DNA of 64,000 bases, from contig NC_060211.1 in NCBI RefSeq assembly GCF_021130785.1, positions 25,715,001-25,779,000 on the forward strand, read 5' to 3'. Below are positions 22,223 to 34,189 of the stretch, piece by piece (the stretch's first letter is position 1; the number at the start of each line of letters is the position of its first letter). The stretch is from Homalodisca vitripennis. Its lineage: Eukaryota > Arthropoda > Insecta > Hemiptera > Cicadellidae. A program made the position numbers and the translations under genes. The notes beneath the pieces are model-generated. The model was not told the origin of the DNA, did no database searches, and saw only the letters and a program-made list of their open reading frames with translations.

Positions 22223-24344
22223 TCCATAACTGCTTATACGTTCATGAGTCGACTAGCTCTAGACGCCGTGAACTCTGATTTATGTTCTTCAATGATTTTC
22301 AGCCCTTTATTGCTGTTCTGAGTATTTCCGCTAGAATGTACAAGTATTAGTGTTATTAATTTAAAGATATGCTGCTATGTCTACCTTGTACTTTCCGATT
22401 AACAGTAGACTAGTTTTTCCCCTCAGCTAGAATTTATGGTACTATGTCGTGCGGAACTTGTATTTTCATTCCCACGAGGGGTGACTTAAACTTAAATCTT
22501 TTATTTCATAAAATCTTTCAGTGGTACTTTGTAAGCATACAATGATTAAATCTTGTAGTTATAGATTTTGCAAAAAGGAATAGGTTTTCATCTTTGCCAT
22601 GTTCATGTAAGATTGTAATTAAAACTTATCAAACATTTGATTTATTTAATATTTTATAATAAATTAATGTTTTGTCATATAATAATATACATATCATCAT
22701 TTTTATAGCAGTGACGTTTTTAAAATCAGCAAGTCAAATACGTAATTTTTTTACCTATACGAACAGAGATTAATGTATAGTGTGGGAAAAATAATACAAA
22801 GATAGAAAATACGCATCTATTTATTTTTGCACCTCACTATGCGTTGAGAAAATACAGTTTTTGTTTCTTTCTAATACCAACATAGGAGTACGACAAACCT
22901 CGTTTCGTGAGTACCATGCTTCGATGTGGTTGCATGCAAAGTTTCAAGCATATTGTTAATTTCATAAGGCTACATGTGGTACTACGTCACATGTTAAAAT
23001 TTCACATGACTGACTTCTGTTAGCTTACGAATTGATTTATTTTTCCAGTGTAAAAATGTTCGCTATTATTAGGGAGTTCCATGGAGTGGCATGCACTATC
23101 ATCGAACTCGGTATTGCTTGTACAGAATGGACTCGCGAGATATGATTTATAAGTACTCAAGTGTTGTCTTTGATTCCGTAACAGTCTATTGAAAAATAAT
23201 CATGCCATTATAAAATCTGTTGCTTCCACTCGATATGTTCTGGTTACGCTCTATCTGGTCAAAAGCGTTAGAAACAGCGATTATAAGTTTATTAAAGAAA
23301 AATATTGAATATGTTACATTGAGTAAACTCTAACAGCAATGAAAAATGGCTAGTAAATAAATGTAATTCGGAAAAAAGAGATAAATACTTGAAAATTGAA
23401 ATAGATTATAACTGTAAACAAAAGATTTAAAGTAGTCGTAGTAGGACTATCTGAAAAGCATCGCACCTAATTGTTATTACGACATAAAGTATCTGAAAGC
23501 ATCTCTGGGGTAATCCATACAATGGATGCGATGTTAATTATCTTGGAAGTCAAAGACATTCATAAAGTAAAAAGAACCTAAATATTTTTTTTTACTAATT
23601 AAACAATTATACCACAATTGAAAAAATAAACCCACTTTTAGTTACTTTTAATGGTTCTTCATTAATGATATAGATTAGAGCAAAAATGAAGTTCGATTTA
23701 GTTGCATTGTTTTCATAGACGTTTCTGGAGGTATTTTATCTCTAATAATTATAATTCGTTTCTTTCAGTATTGATGTGTAATATAAATTCAAGTACAAAT
23801 TAAATATTTTTCGGAAATTTTAGTGACAAGGCCTGAACATTTTTAAAGCTCTGCAGCACACATTTAATGTATATAGGTGCCCTTAGTTAATTTCAACTGG
23901 ATGTTTTCGTTTCCTCAAGAAATGATTTACTTCTACAGTTATGGTGTGAGTTAGAGGAAAGTTGGACCCAAGTCCAAGAGCCAAGAGTCGTGGGTGAAAT
24001 GTCAACACATAAATCTGCCGCTGGGTCGCGCCACTGTAGCCTTTCTACACTGCTCAAACTGCTGTTCGCTCGGCATTAAACATCGCAATTAAACTACTTC
24101 CTAAAACTAGGTTAATGTGGTCTCAAACCATTTTGAATCGTAATAATTATAAAATAATAATATAGGTGTCTATTATCAATATTGCTATACCTTTTATTCA
24201 ATCTCTAGAAATACGTCTAGTCAGCGAGCATAATTTCATCGAAAATATCTCAATTTGAAAAGTATTCGATTAAAAGTTAAAAATTTAAGTTTATTTGTTA
24301 GTATAAATTCGATTACTTAAATATCTTAAAATGAGAGGGATATT
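22223..24344. other. AT-rich spacer with family C fragment
   Basis: No gene supported. Around 22900-23160 partial family C landmarks appear (CATGCTTCGATG, GCATGCAAAGTTTCAAG, CACTATCATCGAACTCGG). The rest is featureless to the eye. Confidence 0.4.
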
Positions 24345-24570
24345 ATTTACTAACTGAGCGTTATCATCGAAGGGACTGAAAAAGTTTTATTTATATCCTC
24401 TATTTGTACGTCTGTTTATATGTCTGTCTGTCTATACAATATCTCGACATCAAGCTTCATTTCTATGTAACCGACATTGAAGTCGATGATTGTGTTTGTC
24501 ACTCCCTGTGATTTGACTAAACGTTTTTGAAACTTTTTACAAAGGTTTTATAGGTGTCTAAGACAAGAAG
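24345..24570. repeat. family C fragment
   Basis: Starts at ACTGAGCGTTATCATCGAAGG and continues with GTCTGTCTGTCTATACAATATC, AAGCTTCATTTCTATGTAAC and GAAGTCGATGATTGTG. The same order is found at 8408-8600 and in part at 61440-61600. Confidence 0.6.
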
Positions 24571-25420
24571 TAGAAAGTGGCAGAAGAAACATTCTTTTTT
24601 GACTGAGTACAGTAATATAACAATTTAAAATGTGAAATTATAACAAGTATAGTTACTGACTTATAATTTTGCATGCAACCTCAGCAAACCCTGTTACTTA
24701 ACGCGTGCTATGGCATACTCGTACTGTGCTTTTAAGTAAATTGTGACGTGTTTAATTACTACAAGCTGAAGTATGCCAAACCGAGTGTCACGTGGCTATA
24801 ATAATTTAATAATAATAATACACGTTTTGCATTCCATTAAAACATTCTACATTAATTATTACATCATGTATAGATATAACACGTTAAATAAATAATGCAA
24901 TGCAAAATTACACAAATATTACGTATCTAGGTATGTCGAAATGTATCAATACGTTTAAATTTAAACATAAAAAAGTATAGCTAAATGTTTACTGGAATAA
25001 TACTGACCAAAATTCTAGTAACATGGTCAGTATCAACGAAATTCATAAAGGTGTAAATTCACACAGTTCAGAATGTCACAATTAATTCGTCAACATGCTG
25101 GATTCCGTGACTTCATTCTGTGTAATAATAATACAATGTATATAATAATATTCCAATTCGGTTATTATAAATATTAACTATAGCAAAATGGAGCAGAAAC
25201 GTCAAAAATTACGTTAAATTGAAATTTGACAAAAAAATCTGTATGAAGGTCATTATAATTATGAAACTCACTTTAACGAAATTATATTTTCAAGTTCACT
25301 GTGGTTAAAAGCAAAATGTTAAGACTCATTGCATTTTTGAGGTGTATACAGACAGACGGGCAGTCAAAATACCGACAATAAATGTTTACAGCCTCATCAG
25401 ACAAGAAAGAAATTGTGTTG
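24571..25420. other. AT-rich spacer
   Basis: No feature recognised. Confidence 0.45.
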
Positions 25421-25429
25421 GTTTACTGA

Positions 25430-26030
25430 ATGATAGGCTTCGATGACGTTCAGCCAAATTCCACGCTTATACACCATTTTATAACTCATTCTTGTCTAAG
25501 TAGCAGTTAAGTTTCATGCATAATGTAAAGTCTCTAAAATTAGCCTATTGATAATATATTGTTACATAATACATTCACATTTGTTTCATTAAAGATTAAA
25601 AAGTTTCATGTTAGTATTCTAATAATTAAAGTTGTAGTGAGAGAATTAAAATGCAAGAGTACGCTGAAATCAAATTTTATTACCGCATTTTAGCGTTGAA
25701 TTTCCACTTTATTATTTTGTAATTTTACTCTATGAAAAAATGACGCATGTTAAAATTTTAGATGGTTGTACTCAGTATGCTTACAAATTGATTTATTTTG
25801 CTGTTTTCTTCTTGCCATCATGGTTATCCGTAAGGTCAGCGTAAAAATGTTTGCTAACACTCAGCCAAATCACATAAAACTCAGTTTTGCCTTTATAGAG
25901 ATGAAGCTTTTAACAAATTTCAAGTCTATAGGTCAGTTAATATTCGAGATATCGTGCAGCCAGACAGACAGATAGAAATGAAATTTGTCCAACCCCTCGA
26001 GTAATAGGCTTCGCTAACGCTCAGCAAACA
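25430..26030. repeat. family C fragments
   Basis: Two partial monomers. One at 25430-25550 has GATAGGCTTCGATGACG, TCAGCCAAATTCCACGC and TTTCATGCATAATGTAAAG. The other at 25840-26030 has CACTCAGCCAAATCAC, ATTTCAAGTCTATAGGTCAG, GCCAGACAGACAGATAG, and an exit edge TAATAGGCTTCGCTAACGC. The exit edge is the inverse of the entry edge at 8418. A 69-codon frame at 25766-25975 is not considered a gene. Confidence 0.6.
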
Positions 26031-26850
26031 ATAAGGAATCGTATTAAAAATTCGAATGGTGTACGAATTTAGTATGTTACATTGCATAAAAGAGATGTTT
26101 CAACGATGTATAAGTAAATCACTCCCAACCTCACTGAGGAAAAATTGTGAATTTGACACTGAAAACTGTAGGTTTCTTCTTTCATTATACTTTAGAAAGA
26201 GATAAGATTATTACTTGTGCTGCGTAACGTAAATATAAGCTATGTATGATAAAAAATATATTAAAAATGAATGAAAGAAAAACATGAACGTATACAACTT
26301 CCACTCTGAATGATGAAGGAAAAACCAGAATACATTTATATAAGTGTTATACGTTATATATAATCATGTTGTAGTTTAGTTGGCTGTCTTAGACAGAAAA
26401 ATGGCAGCCCTCATTGCTATATGTATTGGAAAATTTGATTCATTTGAATTACCGTCGAATATACTCATTGAAAACAATGATTCTACTGAATGAGTTCAAA
26501 TAAATTTACCTTTATTTTGAAGCAAGTATAAACTAAATATTATACATCAGCCAGCCTGCTCATAATTGCCTTAACCTTAAGCTAAGTGTATTTTGTTTAG
26601 TACCTTATGTCATAGAATATACAAATGTATTGAGTATAAATATGATTTATGTATACAAATTCCAAGGCACAGATCGTAGTTTAAATATTCAAGAAAAAGA
26701 TAGGTCATGCCGAGAGTAAACTCAAAATTGATGCTATGATCTTGTCAGTTTCGTTAATAAACGGTTTTTGGGAAATTATTTTGCTTATTTGTAAACATGG
26801 AAATTAATTATTTAAGAATACTAAAATTAAGCACACACGAATAAGACTCT
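26031..26850. other. AT-rich spacer
   Basis: No feature recognised. Confidence 0.45.
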
Positions 26851-26854
26851 TACA

Positions 26855-27202
26855 TATCTTCTTTCATAACTAGTTACTTCACTAAAACGAAATAACTACA
26901 GTACAGTGCATAGTAATCGTAATTAAGATGTACATAATCTGTTTTAATTATTTTATTAATTATTTTCATACAGTATATGAGAAAATTTGAGACAAGAGCT
27001 AAGACAAAATATTTATAAATATGGTAAACATTGAAATAAGAGTTCATAATTTCCATAGATTATAACAAGCCATTCCAAATTTGCTATACATGTTTAAGAA
27101 ATTAATCAACTAGCTACATGTTTCTCTAAACAAAGAAAACACAACACAACACAACTATTGTTGGTAAGAGACAGATGGAGCCACTAGTCTAATGTGGTGA
27201 CA
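26855..27202 (+). repeat. dispersed repeat family F, copy 1
   Basis: About 345 bp matching 33495-33835 in the same orientation from CTTCTTTCATAACTAGTTA to GCCACTAGTCTAATG. Shared landmarks include TATTTTCATACAG, AAATTTGAGAC, AGCCATTCCAAATTTGC, CATGTTTAAGAAAT and GTTTCTCTAAACAAAGAAAA. Divergence looks like roughly one base in six or seven. Non-coding; class unknown. Confidence 0.85.
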
Positions 27203-28805
27203 GCCACTCTCAGCCTGGCTTGAGCAGCAGATATATCGTCCTAACCTTCCCACACTTATACTGTTAAAAGCGTTTATGTGTTATGGCTCTGCTTGATATA
27301 TAATCTGGGAAAAGACTTTCTTCTCTGACCACAAAGATGTTAATTGAAATTCTACAGATTTTGTACGATTCTATAAAGAACTTTCTTAAACCAAGTAATA
27401 ACAACTTTGAATATTTAAAAAATTACTAGTCCTCTAAATTTTGGTATCCACGATCCGGTATTTCAATATTAAAGGAGGATGTTTGAGACGTTGCAGGATA
27501 TACAATACCAAAAAATATGTACTCTGACGTATTTTCATGAATTTGTTTTGAGAATTAAAATAAATTTAAAATACGGACTTTTAGTTAATTGCAACTTCTC
27601 ATGATTTATTTCAAGGATTACAAAATTATTATCTTCCACAACATATGGCTCCAGTGATGAATTTACATAAAATAATATGAAGCAGATGTTTTACAAACGT
27701 TTTAAAATTGCTACGAAACCAAGTAGAAAATATATAATAATATTATAAACTACGTAGTATTGACTCATATTAGAGTTTTCAATGCCATTTAAACTCAGTC
27801 TCGTCTATATTTCTGATGAACTTCCTACATCTATTCCCTCACATAAATACTTTCTTCTCCAACGCATTTTCTTCGGTTATATCTCAAATCGACTAGAAGT
27901 ATTGAAAAGCCAAATTTGAGTGTAGGTATTATTTAAACTAGAGCAGTGATATTGATTTCATTTTTGTATTATTTAAAAGACAGTAAAAGAAAAAGTACTT
28001 CAGATGGACAGTTACATTTTCGACAAACAATATTTCTTACTACTAGCATTCTAAATTTGGGTATTTTAATTCCGAAATAGCAAATTGATACGCGTCTGGA
28101 TTTATAGCATGGATATTCAAGGTATATTTTTTAAGGTAAATAATAGGTTTTGTGTGTTTTAAGGGAAATAATACGTGAAATTTATTGTTTTAAATGACGA
28201 AAAATGTATGTAAAGTATAAAATATCCGAATCTACTGTTGTAGTTAAATACAAATATTTCCATTAATTATAACACACGAGGCGTTGGAGATTTTCTGCTA
28301 AAACTGATTAAAATATCTCTGAATTTTCCAATTAAGAGTCTACAACAAACCGACTATAATCCATTTGCTAATATAAATAGCGCCGGTGACTGAAACATTG
28401 ATATTGCAAGTTTGATTAATTTTGTATATCCCTCGTACCACTTATTTTTTATATTTTGTGTACCTAAAATAATAACCTTTTTATATAAATAGATAGCATT
28501 ATCACTTCCTGGGAAGATTTCCGGGAAGTGCTCTATGTATAAAAACTAGAACACTTGAGATTTAACATATTAGTGTATTAACAAGTTTAAAAGCAATATC
28601 TAACGTAGTTTAATTTAAAAGTTAAGTCTAACCACTTGGAGGTTGACGGAAATCAAGTTGTTTAGTTTAGTTTAAATAGAAAATAGTATGAACGAAATTT
28701 AAAAATGAAAAATACAAATTTTATTTTCAAAGATTTTAAGAGCTTGAAATATGAAACATATTCATTATAGTGGCAAATGAACAAAATAGTATTAGAACTT
28801 AGAAA
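27203..28805. other. AT-rich spacer
   Basis: No gene or repeat recognised over about 1.6 kb. Confidence 0.45.
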
Positions 28806-29116
28806 CGAAAAATATAAAGTAAGTTTATGAAAAAATAAATATTATTACTGATTTATTTTTGAATTAATGGTTTTTTAATCATCTTAAACCTAAATCAATG
28901 AATTGAAAAAATAACGTAACTTTATAGCAAATAAACATCATTATTGATTTATTTGGGAATTAACGGGTTTTAATAATCTTTTGCCTAAATAAATGAAACG
29001 AAAAATAAAAAGTAACTTTATAACAAATAAATATTATTATCGGTTAGTTTTTAAATTAACAGTTTTTAATAATCTTATACCTAAATAAATGAAACGAATA
29101 ATATAACGTAACTTTA
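28806..29116 (+). repeat. AT-rich tandem array, left part
   Basis: Diverged units of roughly 110 bp containing AAATATTATTA.TGATTTATTT, GAATTAACGGTTTTTAATAATC, TTAAACCTAAATAAATGAA and ACGTAACTTTAT. The array is interrupted at 29116/29117 by a Helitron-like insertion and resumes at 30031. Confidence 0.9.
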
Positions 29117-30030
29117 TCTATATATATAAAAATGAATGTTTGTATGTTTGTCCTTTATGGAATCGTGAACTATTGGACCGATCATGATGAAAATTTGTAC
29201 GTATATGTATTTTTCCACGGAGAAGGTTTATAAGCTATGCCCATCCCTTTCCCGATTCAGGATTCCGCCCCACTGGTTACAGAAATACCCATAAGAAATG
29301 CATTGCAGCAAACATATGTTAAAGTCTTTTCAAATTTTTAATCAGCTGTTCTTTGTAAACATATATTACACTTATAGTTTTAAAGCATAGAGTAAGCTTA
29401 AGAGAAACGACAAATTTTGTTTAAACTGTTTTTGCAATCACTGTTAAACATAGACTTTACTATCCAGATAATACAATTCAAATTTGACGTAAAAAATTCA
29501 CCTTTAACTGCAATATTTATTTAATATAAACCATGCTCATGCTTGATCAGAAGAGTAATGCAGATATCATAATTACTATCCAAATATAAAGAATGTTATA
29601 AAATCAACCTTAGTTGTTTTTTTTGACAGAAGTATGGTTCTCAAAACTCCGTGTGTACATATTCTCTCGATCGAGACAACAAAGCAAGCTCAATCGTGGC
29701 ATCGGAGATATAACTAATTTAATCTAAAATTTATTATAGTAAAAAAAAAAAATTTACTAAGTAATATAAGGACTTCGGTTCTTAAGATTTGCGTGCGAAG
29801 CCGTGGGTAACAGCTAGATAGAGGCAGGAATATGGTACATACCTTCATAATACGCCCAAGAGGCTCACGATGGAACGACTATCAATTATCTCAGCAATGT
29901 TTAGAATGTGATAGAAAAAGAATAAGTGAATATAGTGTACTGTTTTCAACGGGAAATTGCGTGCGAAGCCGCGGGCAACTTTTGCAAAAAATTATTGAAA
30001 TGCGCAGCAAAAGCGCGCCGGGCCCGCTAG
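29117..30030 (+). mobile_element. Helitron-like insertion, 914 bp
   Basis: Begins TCTATATATATAAAAATG and ends GGGCCCGCTAG, inserted between A (29116) and T (30031) of the tandem-repeat motif ACTTTATAAAAATAAATA. No target duplication is seen. A 5' TC, a 3' CTAG, an A/T insertion point and a GC-rich palindrome just before the end (CGGGCCCG) are Helitron hallmarks. An internal ending GCGTGCGAAGCCG.GGGTAACAGCTAG at 29790-29817 suggests a composite of two ends or a read-through past an older terminus. No Rep/helicase is encoded, so it is non-autonomous. Confidence 0.85.
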
Positions 30031-30545
30031 TAAAATATAAATATTATTAATTTATTTTGGAATTAAAGGTTTTTATAATCTTAAACGTAAATAAATGAAT
30101 CAAAAAATAAAGGAACTTTATAATAAATAAATATTATTATTGATATATTTTATAATTGACGGTTTTTAATAATCTTAAACCTAAACAAATAAAACGAAAA
30201 TGAAACGAAAAATATAACGTAACTTTATAAAAATAAATACTATTAATTTATTTTGGAATTAACGGTTTTTTATCATCTTAAACGTAAATAAATGAATAAA
30301 AAATAAAGTAACTATAACAAATAAATATTATTATTGATTTGTTTTGAAATTAACGGTTTTTAATAATCTTAAACCTAAATAAATTCAACGAAAAATATAA
30401 CATAACTTTATAAAAAATAAATATTATTAATTTATTTTGGAATTAACGGTATTTTATAATCTTAAACGTAAATAAATGAATAAAAAATAAAGTAACTTTA
30501 TAACAAATAAATATTATTATTGATTTATTTTGGAATTAACCGTTT
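30031..30545 (+). repeat. AT-rich tandem array, right part
   Basis: Continuation of the array at 28806-29116 after the insertion, with about four to five more units in the same phase (AAATATTATT..TTTATTTTGGAATTAACGG and TCTTAAACGTAAATAAATG). It ends near 30545. Confidence 0.9.
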
Positions 30546-30984
30546 TTGTTGCCTAAAACAATTGAAGAAGATGGCTATGTCCAGGGCAAATTATCTGTTG
30601 TGTCCAAGCACTGAGCTGAAATCGGTTTTAAAATCGAAAGTGGAAAACCTATTGGCACATTCCTATATAACGGAAACGGGCTAAAATGGTCGCCCTCAGA
30701 GCCGGGGTGTCGGTAATTTATGCGTTACAATAAGCTTCCATTTTGTAAACGGTCCCCAAGCACCCTTAGTTATGGCCGCACGTTCCCACCTCCACTGAGC
30801 TGTAATATCACTGATTTGTCCTACCACACTTTCACATTATCAATTTCACTTTTCATACGGATTTGCGAATCTCTGAAAAGTGATTTTCTAATGTTCTACA
30901 ATATTTATAAATATTATTTCAATACGATATATTTTACAAATTGTGACGTATCTGCTTGAAGTAGGAAAAATATTATTTCGTCAT
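30546..30984. other. spacer
   Basis: A 79-codon plus frame at 30720-30959 has no motif. No gene supported. Confidence 0.4.
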
Positions 30985-31590
30985 GCCCCAGTTCACCTTT
31001 CTTTTATGCAACGTCTGGTATCTGACGCTGTCTCAAGACTTGGCTCCAGGAGTCATGTTCGTCTGAAGAGATCCAAAGAAAGTCGGTGACGAAGAAGCTC
31101 AACGTCATATACACCTATAAATAGGTGAAGTGGCAGTCTCATTGTCTCATCAGGCACACAATTGAGTGCACTAAGATGTTTCTGACACGATATCTAATGT
31201 TTCTGACACGGTGAAGCGACCGAGGTTTCTCCATATAACGTAGCTATGGTAGGAAGGGTTGGTTCAATTTCAATGTTAATTTTAGCTCCAGTTCACCGTT
31301 CTTTAATTGCAGCTTCTGGTATCTGACACTGTCTTAGACTTGACTCCTGGAATCTGGAGTCATGTTCGTCTGAAGAGACCCAAATAAATTCGGCGACGAA
31401 GAAGTTCAACGTCATTGCACCTATAAATGTGTTAAGTGGCAACATCATTGTCTCATCAGGTGCACAGTTGAGTGCACTAAGATGTTTCTGACACGATCTC
31501 TAAGCACGGTGAAGCGACCGACTTTTCTCCATATAACGTAGCTATGATAGGAAGGTTTGGTTCAATTTTAATGTTAAATTTAGCTCCAGT
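30985..31590 (+). repeat. dispersed repeat family E, two tandem copies
   Basis: Two direct copies of about 305 bp (30985-31287 and 31288-31590) joined through ATAACGTAGCTATG.TAGGAAGG and ATTTTAGCTCCAGTTCA. Internal landmarks are as in the copy at 14760. The first copy has a short internal duplication of TCTAATGTTTCTGACACG near 31190. Confidence 0.88.
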
Positions 31591-31819
31591 TCAACTTACT
31601 TTTATTGCCAGACCTGCCTTTTATTATTCCAGATTCTGCAGTAAGGCCTGAATAAAATAACAGATCCTACTCAAAGCGTCATGCCTCACCTCAAAACTAT
31701 GAAAAATTTCAATTATCCTGTCATCCTTACAAATCATTCATAATTCAAATTACACTTTGAACTAATGATTATTTGTTATGAATTTAATAATTTTATTACT
31801 TTCTATTTAACACAAAAGT

Positions 31820-32050
31820 CAGGTGCACAAAATATGAGACAAAGTGACTGCCACTTTACCGATTTATAGTGTCTCCGGTGTCAAAACTATGTAAGGTTCG
31901 TTTTGAGCTTCTTCGTTACCGACTTTATTTATATATCTTCAGGCGAACAGGATTCCAGAAGTCATGTCTGAGACAGCGTTAGAAAAAAGGAAGGTGAACT
32001 TGATCTAAACTCAAAATTCAAATTGAATCAATCTTTCCTACCATAGTTAC
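31820..32050 (-). repeat. dispersed repeat family E, inverted partial copy
   Basis: Reverse orientation relative to the tandem pair. GAGCTTCTTCGTTACCGAC, TCTTCAGGCGAACAGGATTCC, TCATGTCTGAGACAGCG and TTTCCTACCATAGTTACG are inverses of family E landmarks. It includes the unit-to-unit junction, so it derived from a tandem form. Confidence 0.75.
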
Positions 32051-32538
32051 GTGTGTAGTTTGTTAATATCATACCAAGTTGATTATTGAATAATATATAC
32101 AATATTACATGTTAAATCTTGCTTACTTCGTGATTAAAACCAGACATTTTTAGTAACATCCAAACTTAGGTAATAATAAAATAATATATACTCTGGATAT
32201 TTACAAACATCTGTACAACTAAATTACTCTTCTAATCACTGTTAAATAGCTTACGTTTTATACTTAGTACTCTAATAATTTGGTACGATACACTTTTAGA
32301 AATTTTAAAGTTTTGATAATCTTGTGAATAAAATGTTGGTAACGAGTATTGATAAAACAGGTCTTGTTTTATTTTGTAATATAATATAATAATAAATCAT
32401 TGCCATACAAAGAAACTGAGCAATTGTTCAAATCTACATTTATCTTCTGGTAAGGCTCGGGTTCTAATCCTTTTTCGTGTAAACTAATTCACATACTAAC
32501 AAATAAACACGCTCTGCGTTGAACGTCAATCGTGTGCA

Positions 32539-32560
32539 TATATATATATATATCTATCTA

Positions 32561-32636
<76 letters not shown>
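32539..32636. repeat. (TA)n microsatellite with CTAT interruption
   Basis: About 98 bp of TA dinucleotide with a short CTATCTATCTA interruption near 32555. Confidence 0.97.
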
Positions 32637-32638
<2 letters not shown>

Positions 32639-33494
32639 AAATAATTGATAGTTGAATAAAATACGCGAGCGGATCTTTTGCCAGTAGATCAAGTAACAGG
32701 ACTCTGATAAAATACCTTCAACATTCTTTGACAGAAGGATGTACGAGCAGAGTAGAATCTAAAACGGCTTATTTAGCGTAATTAGTTAAAACTGTGTAAA
32801 TACTGGAGAGGCTTATAATGTTGCGTTCAACTTGTTAGGCAGGAAACTGAACTTTACAGAGCAAACATATTTATAGAACAGGCTGCATGTTACCTCTGCC
32901 GTAGGAACGCTATGAGAGATTGTAAAGGAACTCGAAATTAGTTTGTGAAGCAAAGTGGAACGATTAAATGCTCTTGACCTACTCTTGAACCTTGCAGAAT
33001 ATTTGGCCCGCCCAAGACTAGCCATTCACTGCGTTTATCCCTTGATATTATTTATTTTTTCTCTTTATCATATATTCTTTACTATTCCTTGATATTACTT
33101 TTCATAATTCAATACTACCAGTATATATACTTCTTTGCAATCTGTGTAAACTTAATTCAGAGGTTTCAATCTTATTAGTATTGTAGTTTTAATATGTATT
33201 TCATTTTGTTATAATAATTAAGTTACCAAGTCTAAATTTATTTTATTTTCCAGCTATACCTTAACTTATGTTTAAAAAAACTTAACGTTTGAAGATAAAA
33301 CCAAGAGTTTACTAAACAAGCTAAGATGTCATTAAAACTTTTGTATTAAAAAAAAACAAAAGCAATGCAAGGTTGTACAATTTACAGAATCACAAATTTT
33401 AAAACTCAAACAATATTATTATTTAACTAACAATAAAAATATTTCACTACGAAAGTAACTAATTTTAGTAAGATAAGGTACATATATGAAACGA
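32637..33494. other. AT-rich spacer
   Basis: A 70-codon minus frame at 32813-33025 has no recognised motif. No gene supported. Confidence 0.4.
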
Positions 33495-33835
33495 ACCTTC
33501 TTTCATAACTAGTTAAGTCACTAAAAGGTAGTCACTGTACTATAGTACAAAGTACTGGTAATTAAGGTGTATGTAAACTGTTTTCATTTGATCATTAATA
33601 ATTTTCATACAGCGTATAAGGAAATTTGAGACTAAGAAATTAACATTGTTTACAAATATTGAAAATACTGAAATAAGAATTCATCATTACCGTAGATTAT
33701 GTAACGAGCCATTCCAAATTTGCAAAACATGTTTAAGAAATCAACCAACTTCCTACGTGTTTCTCTAAACAAAGAAAAGAACACACAACTATTATTAGTA
33801 AGAGAAAGCAGTGCCACTAGTCTAATGCGGTACCA
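33495..33835 (+). repeat. dispersed repeat family F, copy 2
   Basis: Matches 26855-27202 in the same orientation over its full length. The 64-codon minus frame across it (33650-33844) is not preserved in the other copy. Confidence 0.85.
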
Positions 33836-34189
33836 ATCGACCATATTTGAACTGCCTTCAAGGTTTTAGTAATATATCCAGCCAAACTGTATGAAATTAT
33901 CCTTATTACTTAAATTTAATGGTCTAAGATGATAACAAAATTCAAAGGGTTCTATGTACACGTCATTGCTGGTAATTATGCAAGTGCGAGAATCGTCCGT
34001 AAAAATAATGTACTTCTGCCTATATTTCTTTGTATATAAAAATATCGCTAAGGAAATAAAGAATACAAATGTAGAGAGTAAGTTGGTGTTTTCGATAGAA
34101 CGTGTGAAACAATGGGGATGGACAAATTGAAAAACTAAAGCACTGAATAATAACCACAAAAAGTAGAGCAAACCTCCGGGAGAAAACTT

